Of a stretch of 64,000 bases of DNA, positions 11,755 through 22,708 are shown piece after piece. The stretch comes from Rhizophagus irregularis. Its lineage: Eukaryota > Glomeromycota > Glomeromycetes > Glomerales > Glomeraceae. The stretch spans positions 434,001-498,000 of the forward strand of contig NC_089440.1 in NCBI RefSeq assembly GCF_026210795.1, written 5' to 3'. Every line of letters starts with the position of its first letter. Position 1 is the first letter of the stretch. The translations under genes and the position numbers were made by a program. The notes under the pieces are model-generated. The model was not told the DNA's origin, ran no database searches, and worked only from the letters and a program-made list of their open reading frames with translations.

Positions 11755-12340
11755 GCTATATCCCACGTGTAATCACTTTCTTTTTTTTACGTTTTTTCTT
11801 ATTACTATCTTTCGTCTCATCTGAGTCATTTGAACTTTATTATCATCTTTTGGTTTCGTCGAAACTAGTGGCCTTAACAGCAATCTTTTACTATAGTCTT
11901 CATTTAAATGTGTAAATTCTTCTACAGCCTCTTTGCTTGTTCCAATGTGTATGTGATGATTGTTTATCGGCGTGGGTGCTGGTGTAGATGTCGCCACTTC
12001 TAATTGGTCCGTCACATCAAAATATCGTCCGCCATCTACCAAAAGATCTGCTGATTGTCGTGTAGACGTGGTATTTGTTGACGCAAAACGAACTCTTTCT
12101 TTGCTGACTTTTTATCTGTAATGACGCTCATAACTCTTCTATCATCGCCGATCTATATAGCTTTCATAATCCTATGTTCGTTGTTAAAATATATTAATAT
12201 ACTATAAACCGTTGCTTGCCAAGAATATCATTGTTTAATTTTGTAAGCCGGCATTCTTCCACTATAAAACCATCTTACTAAAATTTTTTCATCATTTTTT
12301 TTATAAGCACGGTGTTAACACCCCATTCATGGAATTTTTG
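11755..12340 (-). pseudogene. Probable retrocopy of an unidentified gene, with poly(A) tail downstream
   Basis: Reading the minus strand, protein-like sequence runs without an intron but hops frames and meets two in-frame stops. Pieces in order are ILVRWFYSGRMPAYKIKQ, YSWQATVYSILIYFNNEHR, IGDDRRVMSVITDKKSAKK, then RVRFASTNTTSTRQSADLL and VDGGRYFDVTDQLEVATS. The longest piece stays open to about 11773. A shift near the end gives the more natural acidic-then-basic tail SSNDSDETKDSNKKKRKKKK, which looks like a nuclear-localisation tail. About 220 bp further on are AATAAA and poly(A). Lack of introns plus a 3' poly(A) suggests retrotransposition of an mRNA. I do not recognise the parent gene. Confidence 0.5.
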
Positions 12341-13108
12341 TCCGCTTCTCGTGTTAACCTTATTTTAGCCTTAACTGATTTAACACGCTTAAATATTTTC
12401 AATAGACTTTTTCTAACTATCACCAAGGGTGATGATGATGATCACCATTGACTGAAATTATGACGATAGACCAGCATTAAAAAAATATAGTTCCGGTAAA
12501 AATTGATAATTCCGGCCAACGGTAATGATCACACCCAATAAAAACTTTTGTACTTTTGATATTTTAATTAAAAAATTTTATGGTAAAACATACTTATTAA
12601 TGAAAACATTATTAGAATATTCAAGCACCTTTATCTTAATTAAACTATCATTCAACGATACTTTAATATTCAAAAGTTATTTCTGTGCAATTTCTAGGTT
12701 TAAATTGTTGCAATATCATGTGAAACAAATTTCTCTAACTTATATTCAGATTTATGATAAGAGATTCTTCAGTTGTACCAAGATATAAAAGGAACATGAA
12801 GCACACAAAATTGGAATAGTTGACGTAAATCATCTCATAATAGAAATAATTATTGCGTAAAGTTGACATAAATCATTTTATAGTAAAATAGTACAGATCG
12901 CGTTTAATTGATCATAATTGCTCACATTCACATGTAATCAATTATTTGATAATCAAAGTAAATTTGACCAGCACTATAATAATTTCGGTCATGTTGTTGG
13001 CGTTAAGTTGATAAAATTTATTAATTTATCTACAATTGCTTAACTTTATATTTCTCATTTACCAGTTTATAACTCGATTATTGTACAACTTTGGCATTGA
13101 CTTGAACA
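12341..13108. other. Non-coding interval with a recurring TTGACGTAAATCAT motif
   Basis: No gene is supported. Around 12820-12900 a unit of about 45 bp (GTTGACGTAAATCAT, CTCATAATAGAAA, TTGCGTAAA) occurs twice. The same motif family recurs at 16225-16380. The part from about 12950 onward is paralogous to 18190 onward. Confidence 0.45.
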
Positions 13109-13292
13109 GGACCCTCGGAAAAGTCTCGTGTAGATAAGGTGTTTAAGTGCGTGAATAGCAAAAATAATCACGTAGATCTCTCCTTTTATGGATAATTTTT
13201 TTTGATACTGGCTGGCATTATAATAATTCCGGCCCTGGAAGAGAATAATAAATTTTTTGCTGCGCCTTACCTATATAAGACTTTCCGGGTCC
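13109..13292. mobile_element. Short MITE with GGACCC termini
   Basis: The ends are GGACCCTCGGAAAAGTCT and, mirrored, AGACTTTCCGGGTCC. The interior has CACGTAGATCT, TCCTTTTATGGATAAT and AATTCCGGCCCTG, which match the interior of the element at 44107-44337; the two are one family. The paralogous position in copy 2 (about 18410-18425, GACTTGAACC followed by AATCGATGATC) lacks the element. Confidence 0.7.
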
Positions 13293-14204
13293 AATCAATA
13301 ATCGATCATGGTTGGCTTGATCAAATTCACTAGTGCAAGAATGGCCAGTAATCTGAAATTAACGTCTAACTGATATTAGTTATCACGTAACCAGCTGAAA
13401 GACAAAAAAATTTACATAGGCTGTAATTATGTTAATGTTGGGCGACTTTTATGATGATAATTTTTCCAGAAGCACAAACTGTTAATGTACAGTACTGTAT
13501 AAAAAAGTCAATAGAAAATATTAATGATATACAGACTTAATTAATTTTTAGGCATTTATACAGTAGTTGTAAGTCCAGTTAACTGTTCTTGAGAGTTTAA
13601 CCATTAATATCAATGGAGTTTCAATTTTTAAGTCTGTAATAATATATTATTCCTTACATACAATGCCTAAAATTCTACCAAAAATTTAAAACTAATTATT
13701 ATCCTTGTTATAATGACAGCGAGGTATAACGGCGGCAAAATAAAACTTCTTACGAATCGTTGGTTCTGTTGAATGAAGCTTTTAATACAAAAGTAAAGAT
13801 GACATCTTACTTAACTACTATCCGTTATCACATAAATTGAGTAAAAGGAAAATATAATATATATAGTATATATATTTTATTACTGTATATGTGATCAAGT
13901 TAACTATTAAATAATTTAATAATTTTTACGTTAAAAAGATTCATTCTAATTACATAAATATATAAATGATGCTTAAACATCCCTCTCAACTACTAAATCG
14001 ATTATTTATTCATAAAAATATATTTGTAAAAGAAGTGGTTTCATTCTATCTAAAACATAAAAAATAATGAACTATGTGATATCAAAAATACTGAACTTGT
14101 CGCATTATTCATTTTTAGTAGATATATCATTCCTAATATTGAAGAATACCATATTAAAAATAAATAAATTAATAGTAATGAATGCTAATCTAATTATTTT
14201 TTAA

Positions 14205-16100
14205 AAACTTGAAAAACTTCATAATCATTGGCTTTAAACCCATTCTCCGGTACATCAATTTTAGGATAAGAGGATGAACTATTTGTACAGTCATACCATA
14301 TCCCATCATTAAAACATAAATCACTGCCTACACCAAAGAATGCACCATAATATGTAAAACTGCCTATGAATATTGATTACCATTACTATAACCTACTTTT
14401 GTATCTTCATTGTAAATGAGAATAAGAAGATATCATAATTAGACTTCCATTCATCACTTAAATCTCATTGAAGTGTATTATATCCTCCAAACATTTGCTC
14501 CGAATTTGTGACTCCTTTGTTATCACATTTTGTATGTGTATTACCATCCCTACAGAAGGCGATCAATGTTGTTTTGCTAAATTATACAGATCATCATGTG
14601 ATGACGTACTATAAACAATACGTAATGTTTTTTTTTTAGTAATTAAGGCACTCATCCCAAAAACTCGATATGCGATTATTTATGGTTTAGTAAAACTGCC
14701 GTTTATAATATACTTAAATGTAATCATGAAACTGGCTCTTTCACACCTACAAAAAGATCAGGTCGCTTACCACCCCTTAACTCACCAGCACGACAAGAAC
14801 TCAAAGCTTTTGTTCAAAAAAAATGATAAAAATCATCGTCTTTGTTCAAAAAAGCTTGCAACTGTATGGGAAGTTCGTAAAAAACAGCTTATTTCTGCAA
14901 TTACAAGATGCCGTAACCTTAAAAAAGTTGGACTTAATGCCTGTATTCCCCATAAAAAACCTGCAATGACAGAAACACATCGTCAGGCTCGTCTTGAATG
15001 GGCTCTTGCACACAGAAATTGGACAACAAGAAAATGGAGAAGAGTACTATTTTTATTGTATTATTTTATATGAAATTTTTATTTTAAAAAATGTCATAAA
15101 ATGAGTCATTATTTACGTTGATAGAATCAAATTTTCGTTTCCTAGGGGACTGTATTTTAATATTTAATTGTTTATCTGGAGCCATATGAAACACAAGTAT
15201 ATTATTAACTAAATCCTTTGGTAATATTTTTTTAAAAGGGTATACTTTAGTTATAAAATCTGCTGAAGAAATATTATAAAATCTTATTAATGGAATAAAT
15301 CCATGAATAGTTCTATCCATAATTACAATTTCTTCTTTATTCCATTTCTTAACATCTTTCTGAATAGAAGGATGTTGAGAAAAACACCATTTGATCAAGC
15401 TATCCCAAATAGCAATTTCATCCAATGACAAATCATCTCGTTTTAAAAGTAATTCTAATAAAGGTGCTTTCAAATTGACAAATTTATCAGATTTAAATAA
15501 TATGTCTGGTTTAGTGCAAATTTCTTTAAGGCAATAATTCCATAAATCTGTGAAAGTTTCATGTTGATAGATTGTTTCAAGAATTTCTATAGGATTTTGT
15601 TGTAAAAATCCATGTTGATGTTTAGTCAGATATTCTTGAATACAAAGAATTAGCGTTTGTATTTTAAATTCATCTACTGCTATCAAAAGCTTTAAAACAT
15701 CCGGTCCTTGTAAGTTTGTTAAGTCAACCTTTCCACAATAAATAAACCTAAATTTGAAAAAAAAGAAAAAGAGATATTATACACAGTTTACACTGCGGCA
15801 GTAGATTTGTATAAATAATATATTTAATATTTATTTTAATTACCTTAAAATAATTTTTAAAAATTGAAGAGAAATATTAGGGAAATTAAAAATAAATTTT
15901 TCATTCTTGCAATTTTTGATCAATTCTTTAGAGAGGGCCGCACGAAAATATTTAGATCTAATGCGTAAAAGATTTGAAAATGCATGTATTTCTTTCACGT
16001 TTTCATTTTCACCGGCATAAATAATAACATCATATCCTTCGTCGGTTTCAAGTAATTTCTCACAATCTCTAATAACTTCCTGAGAATAATCGAAAGACAT
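14205..16100 (-). pseudogene. BTB-BACK-TLDc gene A, truncated by a transposon fragment
   Basis: Exon 1 (16100-15844) encodes the first part of a BTB/POZ domain, with VIIYAGENENVKEIHAF and the family RIRSKYFR motif. A 96-bp intron (GTAATT...TTTAG) follows. Exon 2 (15747-15084) starts FIYCGKVDLTNLQGP and gives the rest of BTB plus the BACK region (ELLLKRDDLSLDEIAIWDSL). The frame then runs into a stop just as the TLDc domain should begin (about NNDSFYDIF). Recognisable but heavily frame-shifted TLDc sequence resumes at 14545-14205, beyond the Tc1 fragment. The start is set at MSFDYSQ, as in gene B. What remains could still make a 306-residue BTB-BACK protein without TLDc, so 'pseudogene' may be too strong for the 5' part. 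Confidence 0.85.
14600..15075 (+). mobile_element. Tc1/mariner transposase fragment
   Basis: The plus strand encodes the N-terminal part of a Tc1-type transposase: KLATVWEVRKKQLISAITRC, LKKVGLNACIPHKKPAMT, then HRQARLEWALAHRNWTTRKW and RRVLF. The family continues with the first catalytic Asp motif directly after this, and it is missing here. Upstream, another frame reads GRLPPLNSPARQELKAF, so one frameshift separates the helix-turn-helix region. The fragment sits inside gene A in opposite orientation and separates its BACK and TLDc parts. No terminal repeats are identified, so the boundaries are approximate. Confidence 0.8.
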
Positions 16101-16224
16101 AATTTTCAAGAATGACAAAAAGACTGTACTGTAGTAATTAAATTTATTTAGTAGTGTCCAAATGTAAATCTTTTTTAACGTTTTTATAATATACCCTAAA
16201 AGCTTTCTTTATACGGGCGGTAGG

Positions 16225-16380
16225 ATAATATGTTGAAAAAAAAACCTAAATCACGTGAAATTGGCGTAAATGATCACTTCATAGTAAAAAACGATATACG
16301 TAAAATTGACGTAAATCATTTCATAATAAAAAAAAATATTGCGTATAATTGACGTAAATCATTTTAAAAATATCATATGA
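16225..16380. repeat. Three tandem units with GACGTAAATCATTTCATA
   Basis: Three degenerate units of about 50 bp occur upstream of gene A, each with TTGACGTAAATCATTT or close (TTGGCGTAAATGATCACTT in the first), ATAGTAAAAAA and GCGTA. They are related to the pair near 12820-12900. They could be promoter-proximal elements or debris of one transposable element. Confidence 0.5.
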
Positions 16381-17685
16381 AAAAAAAAAATGAAAATTAC
16401 AGTACGAGATTATCTTTAGGCTTTTTGGTAAGGTTGGTAGGGAGTATAATGACTTAAAATTTTGGTTTCTATTATACCCGAAATTTTTGCATCATTACTG
16501 AAAATTACATTACAGGATATAGCTTATCACTATTAAGTATGAATATAAAGGTGACTGTTTTACTTTAAAACTACCTCAACTGAACGTCTGTTAGAAAATT
16601 GAAATGGTTTATTTTATTAACAACAGAAAATGCAATTAATTTTCACAATTCCACCAAGTCTAGGTATTATTGCAGAATAGAATACTAAACGCGGGGACGT
16701 TTAATAATTAATTCCCATTGGTTTCTTAAATTACGCAATATTTTATTTAGATAAATCACATTAATAAAATTTATAACGATAAGATGATATATTCATTTAA
16801 GTTCAATTTCGTAGATTAATCACTTGTTAGTTTTATCTTAACCTAATATTATTATAGGATACTGCTTGTAATAGATTGTTTAAAAGAAGTTATGAATATG
16901 AAAATGAGGTTTAAATGAAATGAATTAGTTAACTATTAGCAGTCACCCGTTGCTTCGCATCTGAAGTTCTGAACCAATGATTTTGTTTAAATAGAAAAAT
17001 TTAGTATCATAATGTAATACTAAGTAAATTAAAGATGGTTACAGTAGTTTTTTTTTATAATTAGGAATTTAATATGGTAATAATTAGTTAACAAAAAAGA
17101 ATAAAATAATATGTATTAAATTATATTTATATAAATATTAGAATTTATATAATTCATATTTAATTAATTTTTTTAGAAGTATTTTCGAAAAAACTTTAAT
17201 ATTATGAAAATATTACAAATATTTTTATTAATTAATTATAAATTTATAATTATTTCTTATTATTTTCATTACGTCAATCTTAAACTTATAACCAACTTAG
17301 GAAAAATATTTGAACAATTAAATGTATTAGAATCTGTTCATTTCATTTATTATTAGTTTCCTTTTGATACTCATTTTACTCGATAAATTATTAATTTAAC
17401 TAAACCATTTGAATTAAATCTTTATTCAAAAATTTGGTGATTATTTAGAAAATTTTGGATATAGGATTTGGTTAAATAACCTATTTTTAAATCAATTAAT
17501 TATAAATATTGTAAAAATATCAATTTTTTTTGATTTTTATGAAATCAAACTATTTTATCCAGCGTTCAATTTAATTGAAATAATCTTAATCATCTTTCTA
17601 TCAACGTCGGTCAATTTTCCTATATGTTATATTGATTTCTTTTAAAAAATAATGATTAAATATATTTAATATAATTTATTTCTTT
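16381..17685. other. AT-rich interval, no gene
   Basis: No coding sequence is supported. At 16936-16966 the phrase CAGTCACCCGTTGCTTCGCA is much less AT-rich than its surroundings and is echoed by TAGCATGTTGCGTTGCGACA at 50878. Both precede A-rich stretches with ACCGAAA motifs. They may be ends of one repetitive element family. Confidence 0.4.
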
Positions 17686-17689
17686 ATTT

Positions 17690-17960
17690 AATAATAAAAA
17701 AAAATCGAAAGAAAAAGAAAAAAAAATTTGGAGGGAAGAAAAAGGATAAAGAAAGAAATCGGTTTAAAAAAAGGGAAATTTCCGAAAAAAAAAGGAATCC
17801 GAAAAAAAATAAGTGCCGAAAAAAATTCCGAAAAAAAGGACAATAATTCGGTCCAAAAAGAGTGAAAAAAAATTTTTAAAAAAAATAACAATACGGTCTA
17901 AAGAAAAAAGATCGAAAAAAATAATATAAAAAATTAATAATCAAAAAAAAAAAAATTCCG
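17690..17960. repeat. Homopurine-biased tract
   Basis: For about 270 bp the plus strand is mostly A and G, with repeated CCGAAAAAAA and GAAAGAAAAAGAAAAAAAA. The minus-strand frame at 17688-17891 is a Phe/Ser/Leu artefact of this bias. Such strand asymmetry can come from an expanded microsatellite. Confidence 0.6.
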
Positions 17961-18942
17961 ATTAAGGTAAAATTCATTAACCGAAATTGGATTAGTTGAT
18001 TGGAATGCGAATAGTTTTTGACCATAAATGAATGTCAAGGTTTTAATTATATGGCGGGATTTCAAGTTACACGATTCAAATTATTTATACGGGTAATCCA
18101 AACGTCAGATAGTTATATTGATGTAAGAGAATTGATTATTAGGTTCTAAAAATTTGTTCTGATTGACTGATTTAATTGGTCAAAATACAATTTAGATCAA
18201 CGTTCAATTGATCACATGTTAATCAATCATATGATTAAGCAAAGTAAGTTTGACCAGCACTATAATAATTTCGACCATGCTAGCGTTAAGTTAATCGATC
18301 AAAATTTATAACTATGATTGATCAATTTATCTACAAAATGCTCAACTTTATCTTGCTCAATGCTAGTAGTTTATCACTTTATTATTATATGTTGGACTTG
18401 AACATTGACTTGAACCAATCGATGATCTTATCATATTTAATTCACTTGTGCAAACATAGCCAGTATTCTGAAATTATATTTAAACCGATATTAGTGGTGA
18501 TTATGTAACTAGAAATTCCAATAATCTAGTGATTTTTCCAGAATATATTGTTGCATAAACTGTTAATGTACTGTATAAAAAATAATAGAAAAAAAAAATA
18601 TTAAAAAATAAAGATTGAATTGATGATATACAATATTAGAAAGTTTTAATTAATTTTTAGGCATTTTTAACTAAAAATCCCAATAATATTAACGATAATA
18701 TCTCCTCTATGTTGGTGGCTAAATTGATCTCAATACTTCAAAATAACTTTTACGTAAATAGGTTTGTAACAATATCAAAACTGTTTATTATTTTTTTTAC
18801 GACAGCAGCAAGGCATGACAGCAAAATATAACCTCTTACAAAATCGTTAGTTCTGTTGAACGAAGCTTTTAATATAAAAGTAAAGATTATATCTTACTTA
18901 ACTACAATTCATTGTGAGTAAAAGGAAAATATAATGAGTGTA

Positions 18943-20096
18943 TATGTTGTACCTCAAGCGTCGGTTCTTCAGGTGGTACTAACTGACGTGTATCAGATAT
19001 AAATTGATACCTGACGCGTTGGGGTGCGCTGTTAACTATGTAAATCAAAACTATATCAAGTTATATAATAAAATTATTAATTAAGGATTTTTTATAATAA
19101 TAACAATGAGTTAAAAATTTTAATGTTACAATAATGAAGCAATATCAGGCCCAAATAGCTGAGGCTGTATTTTCTGAAGTGACTCATTTTTTTGTTTTTG
19201 CACTTCCTTTAACTTTCCAAATTTTCTTTTGAAATTTTAACATACGACAAACAGAGTTTTGACTGTTTCGTTCCTTTAATTGAAAACAATGTATGATTTG
19301 CAAGTACACATTATATTATATTTCACATCCAATTAGATGTGTGGCTTTAACTATTCTGTACTTTGAGAAAAAAAGCATATTAAGATTAAGAACATGACTT
19401 TATTAGCAAAGTTACGAGGCCATTTTGTGTGTTAATAATAAAATACTTAAAAAAAATCAGACCTCAAAAAAGAAAAACTACTTAAAATTCCAATTGAAAA
19501 ATAATTTGCTAGTAAATGTAAAAAATAGCTTCGTAATTTTGTAAAGATAGTTTGAAGAAGCTAATAAATGGTAAAATATTTGAGAAAGAAGAAATTGTTC
19601 GATCTGTGCATCTAAAAAAAAATGTGCTGTTTTTTATAGTAATTTATTATTAAAATTTCGTCTATCAAATTTAGACTCTAAAATATTAACTATATAAAAA
19701 TCATAGGCGACTTGATATAGTTTTGATTTACATAGTTAACAGCGCACCGTGTCAACTTGTCATCTATTCTTAATTAATTTTATTATTAAATAAATGTTAT
19801 TTATCGTATTAGAAAATATGTAATCTAAAATAAATCAGATTGATTAGACTCTAGCTTATGGAAAACCACTTCATAATTTATAATATATGAATTCATATAA
19901 ATCAATAAGTATAAAATTTTCATAATATGTATAATTAATAGTGCTATACAAATTTATTTATAGAAAAAAAGTAATTCCATTAATAAATAAAAAGTACTAT
20001 TTAATGTAGAGGACTTGATTGTGCGATACAGCTGACACGCATCGTATCAATTTACATTTGTCGCAATGTCAGTTATCATCCGACATGAAACATATA
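18943..20096. mobile_element. Composite insertion in the 3' flank of gene B
   Basis: The paralogous copy (about 13865) lacks this stretch. Its ends are related: the left begins TATGTTGTACCTCA and the right is the mirror of a TATATATGTTTCATG sequence. Inner parts (AACTGACGTGTATCAGA...AAATTGATACC) are imperfectly complementary to the right side (GTATCAATTTACATTTG). The left end also matches the TIR of the element at 51675-51869 (TATATGTTGTGCCTCAG). No transposase is recognised. Confidence 0.55.
19023..19748. mobile_element. Inner element with perfect 39-bp inverted repeats
   Basis: The left end begins GGTGCGCTGTTAACTATGTA and is perfectly complementary to the right end over 39 bp (19023-19061 with 19710-19748). 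No clear target duplication is visible beside it. It lies inside the larger insertion, so it is either nested or the true mobile core. The interior is AT-rich with no convincing transposase frame. Confidence 0.75.
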
Positions 20097-20247
20097 TATT
20101 TATTACATGCATTCAAATTCTTTAATTTTTCATTTTAAATATTTCATGCATTAAATATGAAAAATAATTTTGCGTTAAAATAAATTCATTCTAGTTATAT
20201 AAATATGAAATTTAAATAAATGACGCTTAAGCGTCCCTCTTAACTAC

Positions 20248-20388
20248 TTAATCGATGGTAGTAATGTTGAAAAACTCATTGACTGGTTCATCTAAAGTTT
20301 GTCTAAACGGAAAGCCTACTGATATTTTTTGGACCCAGCAACCTTGTAAATATACTAAGAGATAATTACCTCTTTGAAAACTTGCAAT
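20248..20388 (-). other. Orphan coding fragment, family not recognised
   Basis: On the minus strand an open frame reads IASFQRGNYLLVYLQGCWVQ, then KISVGFPFRQTLDEPVNEFF and NITTID followed by a stop. Composition is far more protein-like than the flanking DNA. It lies in the 180-bp insertion absent from copy 1, about 250 bp downstream of gene B. It resembles a terminal exon or a transposon-captured fragment; I cannot name the parent. Confidence 0.35.
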
Positions 20389-20635
20389 TTATCAAGTTAC
20401 TAGTTCTCAATCATTAGTGAGTGTTTTATGCAAAAATCTGTATTTATTCATTAAAAAATATATTCGTAAAAAAAAATAAGTTTCATTCTATCTAAAACAT
20501 AAAAATAATGAATTATGTAGTTTCAAAGGTACTGAACTTATTGCACTATTCATTTTAATAACTATATCATTCCTAATATTGAATTATAATGTAAAAATAA
20601 ATAAATAAATAAATAAACAATGGATGTTAATCTAG

Positions 20636-22134
20636 TTATTTTTTAACAATTTGAAAAACTTCAAAGTCATCAGCTTTAAATTTTGCTGGTATACCAATTT
20701 CAGGATAAGAAGAGTCAGAAAAATTTGTAATTGTACTGCTATACCACTCATTATTATTATTAAAATATAAATCATGACCACCGCCAAATGCTGGACCGTA
20801 AGTTGAATTATACACAGAATATTGATTGCCATTACTATAACTTACTTTCGCACTTAGAAGGTTATTTGTATCTGTAAATGAGAATAAAAAGCTATCATAA
20901 GTAGTGTTCCATCCACCAACCGAATTCCAATAAAATGGATTATATCCTCCAACTATTTGTTCTGAATTTGTGATTTTTACTAGAACAATTGTAGCACCTT
21001 TATTATCACATTTAGTATGAAATGCTGCAGGTGTATTACCATCCCTACTAGCACGATAAAGTAAATTAAAATTATAAGGAATATTTTTTTCATTATAATA
21101 AAAATGATTTTTCTTTTCAATCCAACTAGAAAAAATAGCAAAATGTTTGTCATTTACGATAATAGTATCATAAATACATTTTGGTTTCCTAGGGGGTTGT
21201 ATATCAATTAATTGATTATCTGGAGTCATATGAAAAACAAGTATATTATCAATTAAATCCTCTGGCATTACTTTTTTAAAAGGATATACTTTAGCAATAA
21301 AGTCAGCAGAAGGAATATGATAAAATCTTATCAATGGAATAAATCTATGAATAGTTCTCTCCATAATTACAATTTCTTCTTTATTCCATTTCTTAACATC
21401 TTTCTGAATAGAAGGATGTTGAGAAAAACACCATTTGATTAAGTTATCCCAAATAACAATTTCATCCAATGACAAATCATCTCGTTTTAAAAGTAATTCT
21501 AATAAAGGTGCTTTTAAATTGATAAATTTATCAGATTTAAATAATGTATCTGGTTTAGCACAAATTTCTTCAAGACAATAATTCCATAATTCAGTGAAGA
21601 CTTCGTGTTGATAGACTGTTTCAAGAATTTCCATAGGATTTTGTTGTAAAAATTGATGTTGATGTTTGGTCAAATATTCTTGAATACAAAGGATTAATGA
21701 TTGTATTTTAAATTCATCTACTGCTATCAAAAGCTTTAGAATATCAGGTCCTTTTAAGTTCTCCAAATTAATCTTTCCACAATAAATAAACCTAAATGTT
21801 AAAAAAATATTATACTTAATTACTGCGGCGGCAATTTTGTACAAATATATGTATGCTTATTATTTATTTTTTATCATTACCTTAGAATAATTTTAAAAAA
21901 TTGAGGAGAAATATTAGGGAAATTAAAAATAAATTTTCCATCTTTCTTCTTGGTCGATTCATTAGAAAATGCCGTTCGAAAATATTGAGACCTGATACGT
22001 AAAATATTTGAATGTGCATGTATTTCTTTTACTTCTTCACCTTCACCGGCATAGATAATAACATTATATTCTTCATCCGATTCAAGTAATTTTTCATAAT
22101 CTTTAGTAACTTCCTGAGAATAATCAAAAGACAT
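20636..22134 (-). CDS. BTB-BACK-TLDc domain protein (gene B)
   Basis: This is an intact two-exon gene: exon 1 22134-21881, an 89-bp intron (GTAATG...ATTTAG), exon 2 21791-20636; 469 residues. The BTB/POZ domain spans about residues 15-125 across the intron (VIIYAGEGEEVKEIHAHS, RIRSQYFR, FIYCGKINLENL). A BACK-like helical region occupies about 130-255 (ELLLKRDDLSLDEIVIWDNL). A TLDc domain covers about 294-469 (FAIFSSWIEKK, LLYRASRDGNT, VGGYNPFYW, then FEVFQIVKK at the end). BTB domains dimerise and often recruit Cullin-3 ligases. TLDc occurs in TBC/LysM-associated proteins linked to V-ATPase and stress responses. A combined role as substrate adaptor or signalling protein is inference. The start was chosen at MSFDYSQ, shared with gene A, although the frame is open 14 codons further upstream. 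Confidence 0.92.
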
Positions 22135-22708
22135 GACTTTTTTCTTGCAAAAGTAATATTTTTTCTTTAAGAACAAAAAGAGAACTTGTATTACACAACG
22201 TTTGATCGACGAGGAGTCGTTTTATTTTTATAATGAAAATCACATGAAAAATCACATGATTATGCAATGTTGTTATTCACGTGTTTAAATCAACTTATTC
22301 CATAGGTTGTAGGTTGTAAAAATGGTTATTTGTAATATACCAGAAATAATGCTTAACCGCAGAAAATCTTGGCACCATTTTCCAAAAATGTATTTACTTT
22401 GATGAAAGTAAAATTAAAAGTATTTATAAAAATCCATAATATGTTAATAGAAATTTAACATAAAACTTACAAACAAAAAAATATATATAATTTTCTTAAT
22501 TATTTCCAGAGTTATTAAAAAATCATTTTTTACTTAATTTAGAGAAATCACAAATAATAAAAATGTATATTAAATTTTTTTATTAAATAATATAATTTGG
22601 TCTGTAGTCCGTACATACTGCTACATAATTAGCGTTATTAATTATTATAAAATGTTAAACAAAGAATAAAATTACTTAAAAACATGATAAATTATATAAT
22701 AAAATAAT

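Larger units (their letters stand above)
12950..16120 (-). repeat. Tandem segmental duplication, copy 1 (contains gene A)
   Basis: This block is colinear with 18190-22180. Shared landmarks include TTTGACCAGCACTATAATAA, AAACTGTTAATGTAC, TGAAGCTTTTAATACAAAAG (TATAAAAG in copy 2) and TTTCATTCTATCTAAAACAT, followed by the TLDc gene itself. Copy 1 gained the MITE at 13109-13292 and a Tc1 fragment. Copy 2 gained the insertions at 18943-20096 and about 20250-20450. Both genes point the same way, so this is a direct tandem duplication. Confidence 0.8.
18190..22180 (-). repeat. Tandem segmental duplication, copy 2 (contains gene B)
   Basis: This block is colinear with 12950-16120, as described there. 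Outside the genes, similarity is interrupted by a nested insertion at 18943-20096 and by about 180 bp at 20250-20450. Copy 2 keeps the complete TLDc gene, so it shows what copy 1 looked like before disruption. Confidence 0.8.

Noticed and set aside
17688-17891. 67-codon minus-strand Phe-rich frame
   Set aside because: It is a by-product of the homopurine-biased tract; no domain-like composition.
20632-20832. 66-codon frame overlapping gene B
   Set aside because: It is a shadow of the TLDc coding sequence in another frame.
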